A DNA stretch of 64,000 nucleotides. Origin: Aurantimicrobium photophilum. GTDB lineage: Bacteria; Actinomycetota; Actinomycetes; Actinomycetales; Microbacteriaceae. Shown here one piece after another: positions 62,891 to 64,000 of the stretch. The DNA lies in NCBI RefSeq assembly GCF_003194085.1, contig NZ_CP023994.1, forward strand, positions 1,550,001 to 1,614,000, read 5' to 3'. Below the pieces are notes generated by a model. The model was not told the DNA's origin. It saw nothing but the letters and a program-made list of their open reading frames with translations, and did not search any database. Positions within the stretch are counted from its first letter, which is position 1; each line of letters opens with the position of its first letter. The translations under genes and the position numbers were made by a program.

Positions 62891-64000
62891 GTGAGTCCTG
62901 ACAACACTGATACTGGTTCAATCCCCGAATCCAAGTCGCCTAAGCGCTGGATTATTGGTGATCCACTCCCCACAGCGATGCTGGAAGGCGAGCTTCTCAA
63001 GAAGCGCATCGCTCTTCCCATCTTTGCCAGCGACCCTCTTTCTTCCGTGGCCTACGCCCCGCAAGAACTCCTGATGATTCTGCTCATCGGTGGCCTCGCC
63101 TTCTTGAGCTTTGCTCCCTGGATCGCTGCCTGCGTCATCTTGCTGATGATTGTGGTGATTGCCAGCTACCGCCAGCTGATCAAGGCCTACCCCTCCGGCG
63201 GTGGTGACTACGAAGTAGCTCACAAGAACTTGGGTGAAAAGTCTGGTGTGGTTGTCGCCTCGGCACTACTCGTGGACTACGTCATGACCGTGGCGGTGTC
63301 CGTTGCCTCAGGTGTCGACAACATCATCTCGGCGATCCCCGAGCTCGCACCAGAACGCGTGCTCCTGGCCGTGGTCTTCGTGATCATCTTGGCCGCTATC
63401 AACCTGCGCGGTGTGCGTGAGTCGGGTAAGGCCTTCGCGATTCCCACTTACTTCTTCGTTGCCAGCGTTTTCATCATGATCGTGGTGGGTATTACCCGCA
63501 CCTTGATGGGTGATGCTCCTATTGCTGAGTCTGCTCAGTACATGGTTGAAGGTGAAAGTGTTGCCCAGGCTGCACTAATTCTCCTGCTGCTGCGTTCCTT
63601 CGCCAGCGGTTGTGCTGCACTGACTGGTGTGGAAGCTATCGCCAATGGTGTTCCCGCTTTCCGCGTTCCCAAGATCAAGAACGCACAAATCACTCTCGTC
63701 GTCATGGGCGCCATCGCTATTACCCTCTTCGCCGGCCTGATCACCATGGCGTTTATCTCTAACGTGCACTACGCCGAGGACGCTTGCCACCTCATTGGCT
63801 ATGCCAATTGTGAGACGGTTCCACAACGCTCGCTGATTGCGCAGATTGCTGCCGCCACCTTCGGTAATAACACCATTTTCTTCTACGCCATCCAGGCGGG
63901 TACTGCACTGGTGCTGTTGCTGGCTGCAAACACCGCCTTCAACGGCTTCCCCCTTCTGGGTTCCGTATTGGCCAAGGACGGTTACGCGCCCAAGGCTCTC
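62891..64000 (+). CDS. APC-superfamily amino-acid permease (partial)
   Basis: Frame open from GTG 62891 to the right edge (370 codons), cut off there. A cytoplasmic N-terminal part with SKSPKRWIIGDPLPTAMLEGE is followed by FASDPLSSVAYAPQE (the first helix break of APC transporters), YPSGGGDYEVAHKNLGEK, NLRGVRESG and SFASGCAALTGVEAIANGVPAFR. Likely an uptake permease for amino acids. The gap 62814-62890 holds the divergent promoters of this gene and the RND gene. Confidence 0.88.
   Translation, partial: MSPDNTDTGSIPESKSPKRWIIGDPLPTAMLEGELLKKRIALPIFASDPLSSVAYAPQELLMILLIGGLAFLSFAPWIAACVILLMIVVIASYRQLIKAYPSGGGDYEVAHKNLGEKSGVVVASALLVDYVMTVAVSVASGVDNIISAIPELAPERVLLAVVFVIILAAINLRGVRESGKAFAIPTYFFVASVFIMIVVGITRTLMGDAPIAESAQYMVEGESVAQAALILLLLRSFASGCAALTGVEAIANGVPAFRVPKIKNAQITLVVMGAIAITLFAGLITMAFISNVHYAEDACHLIGYANCETVPQRSLIAQIAAATFGNNTIFFYAIQAGTALVLLLAANTAFNGFPLLGSVLAKDGYAPKAL

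Overview
The window reads as the chromosome of a small-genome actinobacterium, most likely a member of the Microbacteriaceae related to freshwater genera such as Aurantimicrobium or Rhodoluna; this is inferred from gene families, and no database search was possible. Supporting signs are the monomeric isocitrate dehydrogenase, SenX3-RegX3 with PhoU and PstSCAB, PurS/PurQ/PurL purine synthesis, a YczE-type membrane protein, a LAxTG surface-anchor signal, an HtaA domain, very short intergenic gaps, and many start codons placed exactly 6 bases after a TANNNT -10 box (leaderless transcripts).

Layout. 1-1000: an MNT nucleotidyltransferase/HEPN pair cut by the left edge. 1002-9000: a YtcJ-like amidohydrolase, a FUSC-like membrane protein, isocitrate dehydrogenase, and a TetR regulator divergent from a wall-anchored repeat protein. 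9000-17160: tRNA-Tyr, a lytic transglycosylase, YajQ, an EamA exporter divergent from an Lrp regulator, two hydrolases, a Doc toxin/antitoxin pair, a class III aminotransferase and a YdeI-like protein. 17160-18699: a complete IS30-family element. 18715-25563: the phosphate regulon (pstSCAB, phoU, senX3-regX3) with recognisable PHO-box arrays. 25580-27250: an arsenic operon with an unannotated 21-residue cysteine-rich ORF. 27308-30888: ferredoxin reductase, purD and purC. 30950-34515: a membrane protein, then a copper module (Met-rich protein, DUF305, multicopper oxidase, CopZ). 34584-38103: SGNH hydrolase, GT4 glycosyltransferase, DedA and GalU. 38148-44650: a histone-H1-like protein, then a poly-lysine-synthetase-like NRPS, an M1 aminopeptidase and a phosphopantetheinyl transferase. 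44660-49505: a GH13 glucosidase divergent from a kynA-amidohydrolase-kynU operon. 49549-53560: purS, purQ, a DUF3817 protein and purL. 53646-64000: HtaA protein, chorismate mutase, EamA exporters, purA, methyltransferases, pyrE, an RND exporter and the start of an APC permease.

The strongest candidates for undescribed biology are: (1) the Pls-like single-module synthetase, whose A-domain code I read by hand as D-A-E-S-I-G-T-V-V-K (lysine-like), coupled to a short M1 peptidase and a dedicated PPTase; (2) an amidohydrolase with a full metal-ligand set placed between tryptophan dioxygenase and kynureninase, where a formylkynurenine formamidase is expected; (3) the Cys-rich ars microprotein ending in two vicinal Cys pairs; (4) repeated repressor-type palindromes lying directly over -10 boxes (surface protein, toxin-antitoxin, ars and NRPS promoters).
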